This document shows, in pieces, positions 54,953 to 63,962 of a DNA stretch of 64,000 nt. Every line of letters begins with the position of its first letter. The stretch's first letter is position 1. Source of the stretch: an uncultured Pelagibacteraceae bacterium (GTDB lineage Bacteria > Pseudomonadota > Alphaproteobacteria > Pelagibacterales > Pelagibacteraceae). The position numbers and the translations under genes are program-made. Under the pieces are notes generated by a model. That model searched no databases, was not told the origin of the DNA, and saw only the letters and a list, made by a program, of their open reading frames with translations. The DNA lies in contig CACDLE010000002.1 in assembly GCA_902553555.1 (NCBI GenBank), positions 40,886 to 104,885 of the forward strand, given 5' to 3'.

Positions 54953-55408
54953 TTATTTCCTATCGACTATAGTAGCTGACCATTCAGCATCTGCCATTCT
55001 TTTTCCATCAACTTTAGCTGTACCTTTATATTTCCAAACTCTTCCGTGAGATCTTATCGCCTCTATTTCTAAGTGAAGTTCACAATCAGGTAAAACTGGG
55101 TTTCTAAATTTAGCTTTCTCTACACTCATTAAATAAACTAATTTATTATCATATTCTTTTGGATCAATCCCACATGCTGTCAACGCTGCTGCCGCTTGAC
55201 CAAAGGCTTCTACGATTAAAACTCCAGGCATTACTGGTTGACCTGGAAAATGTCCTTGAACATAAAATCCATCTTTTTTTACATTCATAATTGCAGTAGC
55301 AGATTTTAAATGAACAATTTTAGTAAGCTTATCTATAAGCAACATAGGGGCTCGGTGAGGGAGTAACTGCTCAATTTCTTTTCTATCTATTGATTCTTTT
55401 TTTATCAT
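54953..55408 (-). CDS. fabZ: 3-hydroxyacyl-ACP dehydratase FabZ
   Basis: This 151-residue hot-dog fold enzyme dehydrates 3-hydroxyacyl-ACP in fatty acid elongation. LLPHRAPMLLID and HFPGQPVMPGVLIVEAFGQAAA carry the catalytic His and Glu. It competes with LpxA and LpxD for hydroxyacyl-ACP, and its position between lpxD and lpxA is the conserved proteobacterial arrangement. Confidence 0.97.
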   Translation of the reverse strand: MIKKESIDRKEIEQLLPHRAPMLLIDKLTKIVHLKSATAIMNVKKDGFYVQGHFPGQPVMPGVLIVEAFGQAAAALTACGIDPKEYDNKLVYLMSVEKAKFRNPVLPDCELHLEIEAIRSHGRVWKYKGTAKVDGKRMADAEWSATIVDRK

Positions 55409-55409
55409 T

Positions 55410-56369
55410 TCATTTTTTTTTTAAAAATTCCTTCAGGGGAACTGCTGGATAACCCATCACTATAGTATTATCGGGAATATCTTTTACCACACCACTACCT
55501 CCACCAATTTTAACATTATTTCCAATCCTTAAGTGACCTGAAATTCCAGCCTGACCTCCTATTGAAACACTGTTACCCAAAGTAGTACTACCTGCAAATC
55601 CTACTTGGCCAGCTATCATGCAATTTTCTCCGATTTTAACATTATGCGCCAAGTGAACTTGATTATCTAAGAAAGTATTTTTTCCTATTACAGTGTCACC
55701 TATAGACCCTCTGTCAATTGTACAAGACGCTCCTATTTCAACATTATCCTTTAAAATCACTTTTCCAATATGTGGAATTCTAAAATTTTTTTCCTTAAGA
55801 GGGATAAATCCAAAACCTTTTAAACCAATTTTTGCTCCATCTTGAATTACAACACTATTTCCTATAATTGAATTCTTAATCATAATCTGTGAACCTATCG
55901 TACAATTTTTACCTATATTAACATTTTTTTCTATTATTGTATTACTTCCTATTAGTGATGATTTACCAATTTTAACATTTTTTCCAATTAAAACATTATT
56001 ACCAAATTTTACTCCAGGAAATTTGAATTTATTTGGTTTTTTTAATGAAATATCTGGATAATCTAAATCCGCATAAGGATAAAATTTTAAAGTTACTTTT
56101 GCTAATTCAAATAAGACGCTTTCCACACATATCACTTCACAAGACTTTGGTAGATATTTTTTAAGATTTTCTTTTGTAATACAACAACTAGCTTTTGTAT
56201 TTTCTGCTAAATCCCTATAATTTAAGGAGTCAAAAAAAGTTAAGTCTAATTTTTCTGCTTTATTTAACGATTTAATATCTTTAATGTTTGTTTTTGAATT
56301 TGAGTGATTAGGAAATAGAACATTAAGTCTAAAAGGACCCTTGCTTTTAAAAAAAATGTTTTTAGACAT
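55410..56369 (-). CDS. lpxD: UDP-3-O-(3-hydroxyacyl)glucosamine N-acyltransferase
   Basis: This 319-residue enzyme adds the second, N-linked hydroxyacyl chain in lipid A synthesis. A uridine-binding N-terminal domain (to about residue 95) leads to hexapeptide repeats ([20 protein letters not shown], and later blocks) with the active-site His in [19 protein letters not shown]. The length is a little under the usual 340 residues. It follows the skp-like gene by 4 bases. Confidence 0.95.
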   Translation of the reverse strand: MSKNIFFKSKGPFRLNVLFPNHSNSKTNIKDIKSLNKAEKLDLTFFDSLNYRDLAENTKASCCITKENLKKYLPKSCEVICVESVLFELAKVTLKFYPYADLDYPDISLKKPNKFKFPGVKFGNNVLIGKNVKIGKSSLIGSNTIIEKNVNIGKNCTIGSQIMIKNSIIGNSVVIQDGAKIGLKGFGFIPLKEKNFRIPHIGKVILKDNVEIGASCTIDRGSIGDTVIGKNTFLDNQVHLAHNVKIGENCMIAGQVGFAGSTTLGNSVSIGGQAGISGHLRIGNNVKIGGGSGVVKDIPDNTIVMGYPAVPLKEFLKKK

Positions 56370-56373
56370 TAAT

Positions 56374-56901
56374 TTAATTTAAACTAATTGATTTCAACTC
56401 TTTATTTAATATTTCTATTATCTGAGTGGTAAGTTCAAAGTTTTTATTTCCCATTAAAATATTTTTTTTGTCTAAAATTACAGAAATTTTATTTTCTTCC
56501 ATATATTTGCTCAATATTGGGTTTAATTTCTTAAATAATTCGTCTTTAGCTTTTTTTCTTTTTGAAGCTATATTCTTTAATGAGGTTTCTCTCTCTTTAT
56601 TTAAATTAAAAACTTTTTTTCTTAATTCGTCAGCTTTTTTTTTGTATTCTTCTTTACTTAGAACATTTTTTTGACTTATAATTTTATTCTCTTCATCTTT
56701 GATTTTTTTTGCTGTTTCTTTAAATTTCTTATTTGAACTTTTTAAAGAACTTTTTAAATAATCCTGTGCTTTTTTTCCTGCTTTGCTTTCGTTCATTACT
56801 TTTGCAAAATCAATAAAGTAAATGTCACTTGCAAACGTATTGCTAACAGAATAAGTAAAGAGTATTATGGCGAATAATAATATTTTGCTAATATTTTTCA
56901 T
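56374..56901 (-). CDS. skp: OmpH/Skp periplasmic chaperone
   Basis: This 175-residue protein has a signal peptide ([18 protein letters not shown]) and the Skp pattern: [19 protein letters not shown], long Lys-rich coiled-coil tentacles (about residues 45-125) and a closing [12 protein letters not shown] strand. Skp holds unfolded outer-membrane proteins for BamA. It lies between bamA and lpxD, the standard location. Confidence 0.9.
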   Translation of the reverse strand: MKNISKILLFAIILFTYSVSNTFASDIYFIDFAKVMNESKAGKKAQDYLKSSLKSSNKKFKETAKKIKDEENKIISQKNVLSKEEYKKKADELRKKVFNLNKERETSLKNIASKRKKAKDELFKKLNPILSKYMEENKISVILDKKNILMGNKNFELTTQIIEILNKELKSISLN

Positions 56902-56902
56902 A

Positions 56903-59131
56903 TTAAAAAGTTGTACCTAATCTAAAATTAAAAGATTGATCGACGTCTGTACTTGCTTTTGTTACATTCTGAGAAAAAATGAACGACAATGGTCCTGCAG
57001 GTGATAACCAACTTGTATTAATACCTATTGTGGATCTTAATTCATTTGAGTCATCCAAAGCATCGCTATAATCTACACCCCAAACATTACCTGCATCTAA
57101 AAATAAGCCTATTTCAGCATTACTTTTTTCAGGAAAAAAGTTTGGTAAATTAGCTTCTAGATTCACAGAGTAAGCATAATTACCACCAATAAAATCTTTA
57201 CCGTCTTTTGGACCTATTTTTCCTGGTTCAAAACCTCTTAATTTTCTGCTGCTTAAATTTAATCTTTTACTGATTTTTACATCATCATCATTTAAACCGT
57301 TTACCGCTGTAGCTGTAAACTTTAATGCAGCAATCAAATCTTCTGTTACTTCCTTGTAATGATTAGAAGAAAAACTATTTTTTATATAAACATCTTCAGC
57401 ATACATAGGAAGCTCTTGATAAAAACTTGTTCTATAGCCAGATGTTGGCATGAATGTTCTATCTCTTTTGTCAGTAAATATAGAGTAATCAAACATTAAG
57501 TCTGAAGAGCTGCCTGATTGTTTTTTTAATAATGACGAAGCAGTTTCATCCGTTTCAAGATCGTCTATTGTAAGTTTTACCCCTGGAGCAAAATAAATAT
57601 CTTTAAATTTTTCATAAGAAACTCCTATTCCTGCGCCTAAAACGGAGTTTTCATATCCTGAGTCAGGTTTATCATTTTTAATATTTTCTAAACTATATGT
57701 TAACTCTTTACCTGTGAAATTATAGTTAGTATCTGTAAATGCTAATGATCCTCGAACAGATTCTGCGCTTACTTCAGCGTTGGCTGAAATTCTTATACCT
57801 TTACCTAAGTAATTGTTCTCTTTAACTGCAAAAGCAAAGGAGCCACCATTTGTTCCAATACCAGCGCCTGCACTTATCTCACCAGTGGGCATTTCCTCAA
57901 CTGAAATCTTAATATTTTTAGAATTAGGATTGTCTCCTTTAGTCACTTCCTCTTTAACAGAGGCAAATAATCTACGACTTTTCAAATTTGCAATTGATTT
58001 GTCAACTTTAACCTGACTAAAAGGATCTCCTTCATCCAATAGAAGTTCACTTCTAATTACAGACTCGTTCGTAACAGAATTTCCAATTATTTGAATATTA
58101 TCAACTGTAATTTTTTGACCTTCAAAGACATTAATCTTAATTGCTATAGTGTCGCCTTCAATTATTTCATTTACATTGTGCTCTACAAACTGTAGGTCAG
58201 CATTTGTTATGATTAAATCTAATTCGTCTAATAATTTTTTTACCAGAAAAGGTGAATAATAATTACCGACCACTTTATTATAAATTTTGTTCAAAGGTAA
58301 AAATAATTCTTTATCCAAAACAGTGTCTACTTCAGTTTGAATTTTACTAATTTTGTATCTTGTGCCTGCATTTATGTTATAAGTAATTTCAGCTTGGAAA
58401 TTTTCTTTTAACTCAACTATTTCAGATAATACTTTAACATCATAATAACCTATTGATTTGTAATAATTGGTAAGTAGCCTTTTGTCTAATTCAATATTTT
58501 TGGAATTCACTCTTGTATTTTTTGTTAAAACTTTCCAAAATTTATCTTCTTGAGATGTAATAATATCTCTTAACCGTCTATCTCTTATTTTTCTATCACC
58601 TTTAAAGTTTATTTTAGAGATTTTTGTTAATTTTCCTTTATCTAAATTAAAATAAACATTTACTCTTTTTTTTGGAAAGGTTTCTATTTTAGAGTTTACT
58701 TTTAAAAAGTTAAATCCAAGACTTGAATATAATTTTTTTATTTTTTTTTCATCTTCAGCTATAAATGATTTTATAAAAGGACCATTTTTTTTTGATTTAA
58801 TATTTTCTTTAATGGCATCTTTAAACTTTGTAGCTTTTTCACCTGTAATTATGATTTCGTTTATTGTTGGATGCTCGTTTAAACTTATTATCAAAGTCTG
58901 CCCTTTAATCTCAACCTTAACGTCTTCAAAAAAATTTGTAGAATATAAGTCTTTTAATATTTGATTTATTTTAAATTCATCGACATTATCGTTTTCTTTT
59001 ATATCACCGTAGACTTTAATTGTTTCGTTGCTTATTCGTTCATTGCCTTGAATTACAATTTTATTTACAATTTCAGCAGCTAAATTTGAGCTGTAAAAAA
59101 GCATCGATAAAATAAAAAATATTTTTTTCAT
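56903..59131 (-). CDS. bamA: Outer membrane assembly factor BamA
   Basis: This 742-residue Omp85 protein inserts beta-barrels into the outer membrane. A signal peptide (IFFILSMLFYSSNLAAE) is followed by POTRA domains, starting with VNKIVIQGNERISNETI, and a C-terminal barrel. The lid-loop motif appears as KLRGFEPGKIGPKDG, and the protein ends in an aromatic (LGTTF). The ATG at 59131 is chosen because a longer frame would start inside dxr with 18 non-signal residues. No rseP precedes it. Confidence 0.94.
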   Translation of the reverse strand: MKKIFFILSMLFYSSNLAAEIVNKIVIQGNERISNETIKVYGDIKENDNVDEFKINQILKDLYSTNFFEDVKVEIKGQTLIISLNEHPTINEIIITGEKATKFKDAIKENIKSKKNGPFIKSFIAEDEKKIKKLYSSLGFNFLKVNSKIETFPKKRVNVYFNLDKGKLTKISKINFKGDRKIRDRRLRDIITSQEDKFWKVLTKNTRVNSKNIELDKRLLTNYYKSIGYYDVKVLSEIVELKENFQAEITYNINAGTRYKISKIQTEVDTVLDKELFLPLNKIYNKVVGNYYSPFLVKKLLDELDLIITNADLQFVEHNVNEIIEGDTIAIKINVFEGQKITVDNIQIIGNSVTNESVIRSELLLDEGDPFSQVKVDKSIANLKSRRLFASVKEEVTKGDNPNSKNIKISVEEMPTGEISAGAGIGTNGGSFAFAVKENNYLGKGIRISANAEVSAESVRGSLAFTDTNYNFTGKELTYSLENIKNDKPDSGYENSVLGAGIGVSYEKFKDIYFAPGVKLTIDDLETDETASSLLKKQSGSSSDLMFDYSIFTDKRDRTFMPTSGYRTSFYQELPMYAEDVYIKNSFSSNHYKEVTEDLIAALKFTATAVNGLNDDDVKISKRLNLSSRKLRGFEPGKIGPKDGKDFIGGNYAYSVNLEANLPNFFPEKSNAEIGLFLDAGNVWGVDYSDALDDSNELRSTIGINTSWLSPAGPLSFIFSQNVTKASTDVDQSFNFRLGTTF

Positions 59132-59135
59132 CAGT

Positions 59136-60311
59136 TTATTTCTTTTCCAAAATTTTAGTCGCTTGATCTCTTGCCCACTTGTCAATACTTATTATTGAAT
59201 TTAAATTTGTGGACTTTTTTATAGCATATTTTCTGATTTTTGGGTCTTTTAAAAGTTTGAAAAGATTATAAATAATTGAGTAAAAACTTATCTTTTTTTT
59301 CAAAAATTGATCAACAAATATTTCATTTCCCGCATTTACCACGATAGGCAGACTATTAAATTTGTTCAATATAGGTTTAAGCTTGATTGCTGGAAATTTA
59401 TTTTTATCGACTTTAAAAAATTCTAATTTTTCTTTAATTATTAAATTGTCTTTCTTAGTTTTGGCATTTAAATAATTTTTAATGTCTAAACCTTGATCAG
59501 AAATAGCATTACAAATTGGAATAGTCATGTCTGGCTCAAAGTATAATAATGTACTTAAACCGTTTTTATATTTTATAATCGCATGAATTAAAGATTGCGG
59601 GTGTATTAAAATTTCAATTTTATTTAGATTAATTGAAAATAGTTTGCTTGCTTCAACTACTTCAAAAATCTTGTTCATAAGTGTTGCTGAATCTATTGAT
59701 ATTTTTTTACCCATTTTCCATTTTGGATGCTTTAGTGCCTGAGAGGGTGTTGCTTGTGCAATCTGTTTTTTATTAAATTTTAAAAAAGGACCGCCAGATG
59801 CTGTTATAAAAATTTTCTCTATATCGTTGTTTTTGATGTTTTTAAGTATTTGCATTATTGAGAAATGTTCAGAATCAATGGGAATTATTTTCACTTTATA
59901 TTTTCTTGACTCTTTTTTTATAAGATTCCAACCGCAGATAATTGACTCTTTATTCGCTATCAAAAGTTTTTGGCTTTTCTTTATAAAATCTAAAGTAGGT
60001 TTCAAACCATCAATTCCTGGTATAGCTGTAATTAAGATATTAGAATTTTTGATTTTGTAATTCAAATAATCATGTTCATTCAAAATAATAACATTAGTAG
60101 ATTTAAGTTTCTTTTTTACTTTTTCATAGGTATTTAAATCAAAAATTATAAATATTTTTGGTTTATATTTTTTAATTTGATAAATAATTTTTTTGTAGTT
60201 TTTGTAACCCGATAAAATATAGACTGAGTAATATTTTTTTTTTTTCTCTAAAATTTTAAGTGAAACCTCCCCTATTTTTCCAGTGGAACCTAATATTGAA
60301 ATTTTTTTCAT
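59136..60311 (-). CDS. dxr: 1-deoxy-D-xylulose 5-phosphate reductoisomerase
   Basis: This 391-residue NADPH enzyme makes methylerythritol 4-phosphate, the second MEP pathway step. SILGSTGKIGEVSLKIL is the nucleotide site. The metal-binding PIDSEHFSI, ITASGGPF with HPKWKMGKKISIDSATLMNK, and EVVEASKLF complete the pattern. Together with ispDF at 25 kb it shows isoprenoids, and so undecaprenyl phosphate made by UppS, come from the MEP route. Confidence 0.96.
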   Translation of the reverse strand: MKKISILGSTGKIGEVSLKILEKKKKYYSVYILSGYKNYKKIIYQIKKYKPKIFIIFDLNTYEKVKKKLKSTNVIILNEHDYLNYKIKNSNILITAIPGIDGLKPTLDFIKKSQKLLIANKESIICGWNLIKKESRKYKVKIIPIDSEHFSIMQILKNIKNNDIEKIFITASGGPFLKFNKKQIAQATPSQALKHPKWKMGKKISIDSATLMNKIFEVVEASKLFSINLNKIEILIHPQSLIHAIIKYKNGLSTLLYFEPDMTIPICNAISDQGLDIKNYLNAKTKKDNLIIKEKLEFFKVDKNKFPAIKLKPILNKFNSLPIVVNAGNEIFVDQFLKKKISFYSIIYNLFKLLKDPKIRKYAIKKSTNLNSIISIDKWARDQATKILEKK

Positions 60312-60315
60312 AATT

Positions 60316-60969
60316 TTATGAAGATAAGATAAGAGTAAAAATTAATCCACAAGGTATTCCTAACAGTATTCCATCAACTCTATCAAGAACACCTCCATGT
60401 CCTGGTAAAATATTTCCAGTATTTTTTAATGACGATTTTCTTTTTAAAAAAGAGAAAAATAAATCTCCTAATTGGACAGCTAATGATACTGTAATTCCTA
60501 AGGTTACATTAAATATAATTTCAGTATTCAATGTTAAGTTTAATAAAAAAACACTAATTAAAATTGAGAAAATAAAAGAACCTAAACTTCCTGAAATAGT
60601 TTTGTTCGGGCTTATTTTTGTAAGCTTTGGACCCTTAAATATTTTACCTATTATTATACCACCAATATCAGATGCTACACAAATTAACAAAATTAAAAAT
60701 AATATTATTTTTAATTGAAAAAAATTAATACCTAAAAAAAAAATAGATAAGAAAAGACTCAAATAGAAAATAAAAATTACATTTATTATTAATTGAAATA
60801 TCTTTTTTTTGGAAAAAATAATTGATATCATTCTAGAAAATTCTACAAATATCAACGCAAACAGCGCAAAAGAAACAAAGCCATAAATAATGTTATTTAT
60901 AAACATTAAAATTAGAATTAAAATTAGTATGAGTGAAGTAATGACTCTTTTTTTTAATTCCAAGTACAT
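60316..60969 (-). CDS. cdsA: Phosphatidate cytidylyltransferase (short, signature variant)
   Basis: This 217-residue membrane enzyme makes CDP-diacylglycerol. It has about seven hydrophobic segments and the family blocks SDIGGIIIGKIFKGPKL, SPNKTISG and SFLKRKSSLK...PGHGGVLDRVDG. The signature's KD is KN here (in LKNTGN), a change of a usually fixed Asp. The protein is also shorter than the usual 260-280 residues. The spacing to uppS (TAAATG) and dxr is tight. PgpA at 26 kb acts further down the same phospholipid route. Confidence 0.88.
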   Translation of the reverse strand: MYLELKKRVITSLILILILILMFINNIIYGFVSFALFALIFVEFSRMISIIFSKKKIFQLIINVIFIFYLSLFLSIFFLGINFFQLKIILFLILLICVASDIGGIIIGKIFKGPKLTKISPNKTISGSLGSFIFSILISVFLLNLTLNTEIIFNVTLGITVSLAVQLGDLFFSFLKRKSSLKNTGNILPGHGGVLDRVDGILLGIPCGLIFTLILSS

Positions 60970-61641
60970 TTAAATTCCTCCAAAATTTCTTTTAATTTTA
61001 TAAAACTTATTTATTATTTTTTTCAAATCTCTTGGCATAAAATCAGGCCAGAGTTTATCTAAAAAGAATATTTCTGCATAGGCTAATTGCCATAACATAA
61101 AATTACTTAATCGCTTTTTTCCTCCAGTTCTTATCAATATATCAGGATCTAGGAGTTTGCCAGTATACAAGTTGTTACTTAATTTTTTTTCATTTATTGA
61201 GCTATATTTCAACTTTTTAATTGAGCTTATTATTTCTTTTTTTGATCCATAATTTAATGCTAAATTTACAATTATTTTTTTATTATTAATAGTGCTCTTA
61301 ATTGTTGTATTTAAAATTTTTTTCAAATTTTCTGGTAAATTTTTTAATTCCCCCAATATATTTATTTTAATTCCATTTTTAACAACTTCATCCAACTCAT
61401 CCTTAAAATACGAGGAAATTAAGTTAAACAAGTATTTAATTTCTGATTTTGGTCTTTTCCAGTTTTCAGTCGAAAATACATAAAAAGTTACAATTGGTAT
61501 TTTAAATTTTATGGAAGCCTCAACAATTTTTTTTACTGTTTTTACTCCAGCGTAATGACCAAAGTTTCTTCCCCTGCGTTTTTTTTTACCCCATCTTCCA
61601 TTACCATCCATTATGAATGCGACATGGTTTAGCTTATTCAT
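60970..61641 (-). CDS. uppS: Undecaprenyl diphosphate synthase
   Basis: This 223-residue cis-prenyltransferase makes the C55 carrier lipid used for peptidoglycan and polysaccharide export. The N-terminal HVAFIMDGNGRWGKKK holds the catalytic Asp, with GHYAGVKTVKKIVEAS, FSTENWKRP and the C-terminal PDILIRTGGKKRLSNFMLWQLAYAE-type region (seen as DILIRTGGKKRLSNFMLWQL). The start overlaps the frr stop by 4 bases (ATGA). It likely supplies carrier for the glycan island at 14.7-20.5 kb. Confidence 0.95.
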   Translation of the reverse strand: MNKLNHVAFIMDGNGRWGKKKRRGRNFGHYAGVKTVKKIVEASIKFKIPIVTFYVFSTENWKRPKSEIKYLFNLISSYFKDELDEVVKNGIKINILGELKNLPENLKKILNTTIKSTINNKKIIVNLALNYGSKKEIISSIKKLKYSSINEKKLSNNLYTGKLLDPDILIRTGGKKRLSNFMLWQLAYAEIFFLDKLWPDFMPRDLKKIINKFYKIKRNFGGI

Positions 61642-62198
61642 AGTTGAGATATTTCTTTTTCCTTATCCTGGGTTGTCTTATCAATTAAGGAGATAAATTG
61701 ATCTGTCAAAGTTTGAATATTTTTTTCAAATTTTTTATTGTCATCCTCTGAAATAGTTTTGTCTTTTAGTTTCTTTTTAAGATCTTCATTTGCCTCACGT
61801 CTTATATTTCTAATAGAAATTTTTCCTTTTTCAGCCATAGTCTTTAAAACTTTGATTAAATCTTTTCTTCTCTCCTCTGTTAAATCAGGAATTCTTATTC
61901 TTACAGTTTGTCCATCTATTTGCGGATTTACTCCTAAATCAGATTTTTTAATTGAGCTATCAATAAGATTAACATTAGATTTATCCCAAACCTGTATTGA
62001 TATTAAACGAGCTTCTGGAACTGAAATTGTTGCAAGTTGATTTATTGGCATTAGTTGGCCATAAACATCAACTTTTATTGTGTCCAGCATAGATGCATTT
62101 GCTCTACCGGTTCTTAATGTTGATATTTCTTTTTTAAAGGATTGGATAGATTTATCCATTTTTTGTGAAAATATTTTATCGCTAAATTCTGAACTCAA
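61638..62198 (-). CDS. frr: Ribosome recycling factor, probable TTG start
   Basis: This 186-residue protein splits post-termination ribosomes with EF-G. The sequence SIQSFKKEISTLRTGRANASML, VDVYGQLMPINQLATI and the C-terminal DEKEISQL-like end are characteristic. The start is taken as TTG at 62198 because an AAGGA motif lies 7 bases upstream and the resulting length matches the family. The first ATG (62159) would remove 13 conserved N-terminal residues, and the longer frame runs into tsf. It begins one base after the tsf stop. Confidence 0.9.
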   Translation of the reverse strand: MSSEFSDKIFSQKMDKSIQSFKKEISTLRTGRANASMLDTIKVDVYGQLMPINQLATISVPEARLISIQVWDKSNVNLIDSSIKKSDLGVNPQIDGQTVRIRIPDLTEERRKDLIKVLKTMAEKGKISIRNIRREANEDLKKKLKDKTISEDDNKKFEKNIQTLTDQFISLIDKTTQDKEKEISQL

Positions 62199-62199
62199 T

Positions 62200-63051
62200 T
62201 TATATTCCTTCACCAACTTTGAATCTTGTAAAATCAACTATCTCAATTTGTTTTTTTTCCTCTTTAAGTATATCAGAAACCGTTTTCTTTGGATCCATAA
62301 TCCATATCTGATTTAACAAGGTATTTTCGGAAATAAATTTATTAATTTTACCTTTTGAAATTTTTTCAACCATTTCTCCTTTTTTTCCCAAATTTTCTAG
62401 TTCAGCGGTAATAATCTCTAGTTCTTTGTCAATCAATTTTTTATCTATACCATTTTCATTGATCGCTAGAGGATTTGATGCTGCTACATGCATGGCCATC
62501 TTTAACCCAAATTCTTTATTTTCACAGTTCTTTAATGTCACCACCGATACTATTTTACCAATATTTTTTTCTATTGCAGAATGAACATAAACATAATTAT
62601 TTCCATTTTCTTTTTTTAAAAATTTACTTCGCCTCAAAGTGATTTTTTCTCCTATCTTGGATATTAAATTAATTAAATTATCTTCAACTTTATTTTTATC
62701 TGCCATTTTCAATGATTTTAATTTTTCTAGGTTACCATTTACCGAAAAATTTAGTTTGGATATCTCTTTACAAAATTTTAAGAAGTTTTCATTTTTTGCA
62801 ACAAAGTCTGTTTCGCTATTTATTTCTATCACAGAAACATCTCCGTTTTTTTCTTCCACTAAAATTAATCCCTCTGAAGCACTTCTGCCCATTTTTTTTG
62901 ATGCTTTTGCGATACCTTTTTTTCTTAAAAACTCAACAGATTTTTCAATATCACCGTTATTTTCATCTAATGCTAACTTACAATCTTTAAAACCCACGCC
63001 AGTTAGTTCTCTCAGCTTTTTTACATTCTCCATTATGTTTTTATTAGACAT
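62200..63051 (-). CDS. tsf: Elongation factor Ts
   Basis: This 283-residue protein is the nucleotide exchange factor for EF-Tu. The UBA-like N-terminus reads VKKLRELTGVGFKDCKLAL, followed by the core INSETDFVAKNENF and MAMHVAASNPLAI blocks. The C-terminal part has SKGKINKFISENTLLNQIWI. It is 14 bases downstream of rpsB in the universal rpsB-tsf pair, upstream of frr. Confidence 0.97.
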   Translation of the reverse strand: MSNKNIMENVKKLRELTGVGFKDCKLALDENNGDIEKSVEFLRKKGIAKASKKMGRSASEGLILVEEKNGDVSVIEINSETDFVAKNENFLKFCKEISKLNFSVNGNLEKLKSLKMADKNKVEDNLINLISKIGEKITLRRSKFLKKENGNNYVYVHSAIEKNIGKIVSVVTLKNCENKEFGLKMAMHVAASNPLAINENGIDKKLIDKELEIITAELENLGKKGEMVEKISKGKINKFISENTLLNQIWIMDPKKTVSDILKEEKKQIEIVDFTRFKVGEGI

Positions 63052-63065
63052 TATAGATGATTAGA

Positions 63066-63851
63066 TCAATTTTTTTTCTTAATATCTTTTTTTTCTTTAG
63101 AGGCTGGCTTTTTTTTATCTTTTTTAAGCTGCTCAATATTTTCTTTAGGTGTTTCATTTACTTCAATATGTTTCTCAGCCTCTAAAATTGTATTTTTTAT
63201 CAGATCACAGTATAAATTTATTGATCTTCTTGCATCATCATTACCAGGTATCGGATAATCTATTCCTGTTGGGTCTGAGTTTGTATCCAAAACTGCTATA
63301 ATGGGTATATGTAATTTTTTTGCTTCGTTTACAGCTAGCGACTCAATATTTGTGTCTATAATAAAAATTAGGTTCGGTATTTTTTTCATATCAGCAATTC
63401 CGCCTAACGACCTTTGTAATTTATCTCTTTCTTTTCCGAATTTTATTATCTCTTTTTTTGTGAACCCCGTATTGTCCTTAGATAACTGATCATCTAAGTT
63501 TTTCATTCTTTTTATAGAATTTTGTATTGTGTTCCAATTTGTTAACATTCCGCCTAACCACCTGTAGTTTACATAAAACTGATTTGTTTCTTTTGCTAAT
63601 AAGCTTACTTGCTCAGAAGCTTGTTTTTTTGTTGAAACTATTAATATTTTTCCTCCACTCGAAATACATTTGTAAACTTCGAAAAGTGCAGTTTTAATAA
63701 AGTTTACAGTCTGAGTAAGATCAATAATGTGAATAGAGTTTTTTTCCCCAAAAATATAATCTTTCATTTTAGGGTTCCAACGTAAAGTTTTGTGGCCTAG
63801 ATGAACTCCAGCTTCTAATAATTGTTTTATATTTACTTCAGGTACTTTCAT
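63066..63851 (-). CDS. rpsB: 30S ribosomal protein S2
   Basis: This 261-residue protein is S2, needed for S1 binding and initiation. It starts MKVPEVNIKQLLEAGVHLGH and shows TLRWNPKMKDYIFG, YVNYRWLGGMLTNW and PIIAVLDTNSDPTGIDYPIPG. A long Lys-rich tail closes the protein (after about residue 225). The ATG at 63851 is chosen over a longer frame whose added residues are translated leader. Upstream bases contain a possible structured leader. Confidence 0.97.
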   Translation of the reverse strand: MKVPEVNIKQLLEAGVHLGHKTLRWNPKMKDYIFGEKNSIHIIDLTQTVNFIKTALFEVYKCISSGGKILIVSTKKQASEQVSLLAKETNQFYVNYRWLGGMLTNWNTIQNSIKRMKNLDDQLSKDNTGFTKKEIIKFGKERDKLQRSLGGIADMKKIPNLIFIIDTNIESLAVNEAKKLHIPIIAVLDTNSDPTGIDYPIPGNDDARRSINLYCDLIKNTILEAEKHIEVNETPKENIEQLKKDKKKPASKEKKDIKKKN

Positions 63852-63858
63852 TTTTTTT

Positions 63859-63896
63859 CCGGTTAATCCACCACAACTACTCCACTTAAGGACCGG
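63859..63896 (-). promoter_or_regulatory. Possible structured 5' leader of rpsB
   Basis: In the minus transcript CCGGT (complement of 63892-63896) can pair with ACCGG (complement of 63859-63863), extended by a GG/CC pair across an internal loop. The right arm ends next to the GGA that precedes the rpsB ATG, so the fold could hide the ribosome site. A GGGC-AAAT-GCCC hairpin lies further upstream. S2 autoregulates rpsB through its leader in E. coli; the same here is inference. Confidence 0.35.
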
Positions 63897-63933
63897 GGGG
63901 CATTTGCCCAAAAGTTGTGTGCGAAATTAACTT

Positions 63934-63962
63934 TTGATATATTTAATTTCTAGAAAAATCAA
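63934..63962 (-). promoter_or_regulatory. Candidate promoter of the rpsB-tsf-frr operon
   Basis: TTGATT (63957-63962, minus) is followed after 17 bases by TATCAA (63934-63939), with TATATC as an alternative -10 two bases earlier. A start near 63927 would give a leader of about 75 bases before rpsB. The rest of 63963-64000 shows no gene start. Confidence 0.35.
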
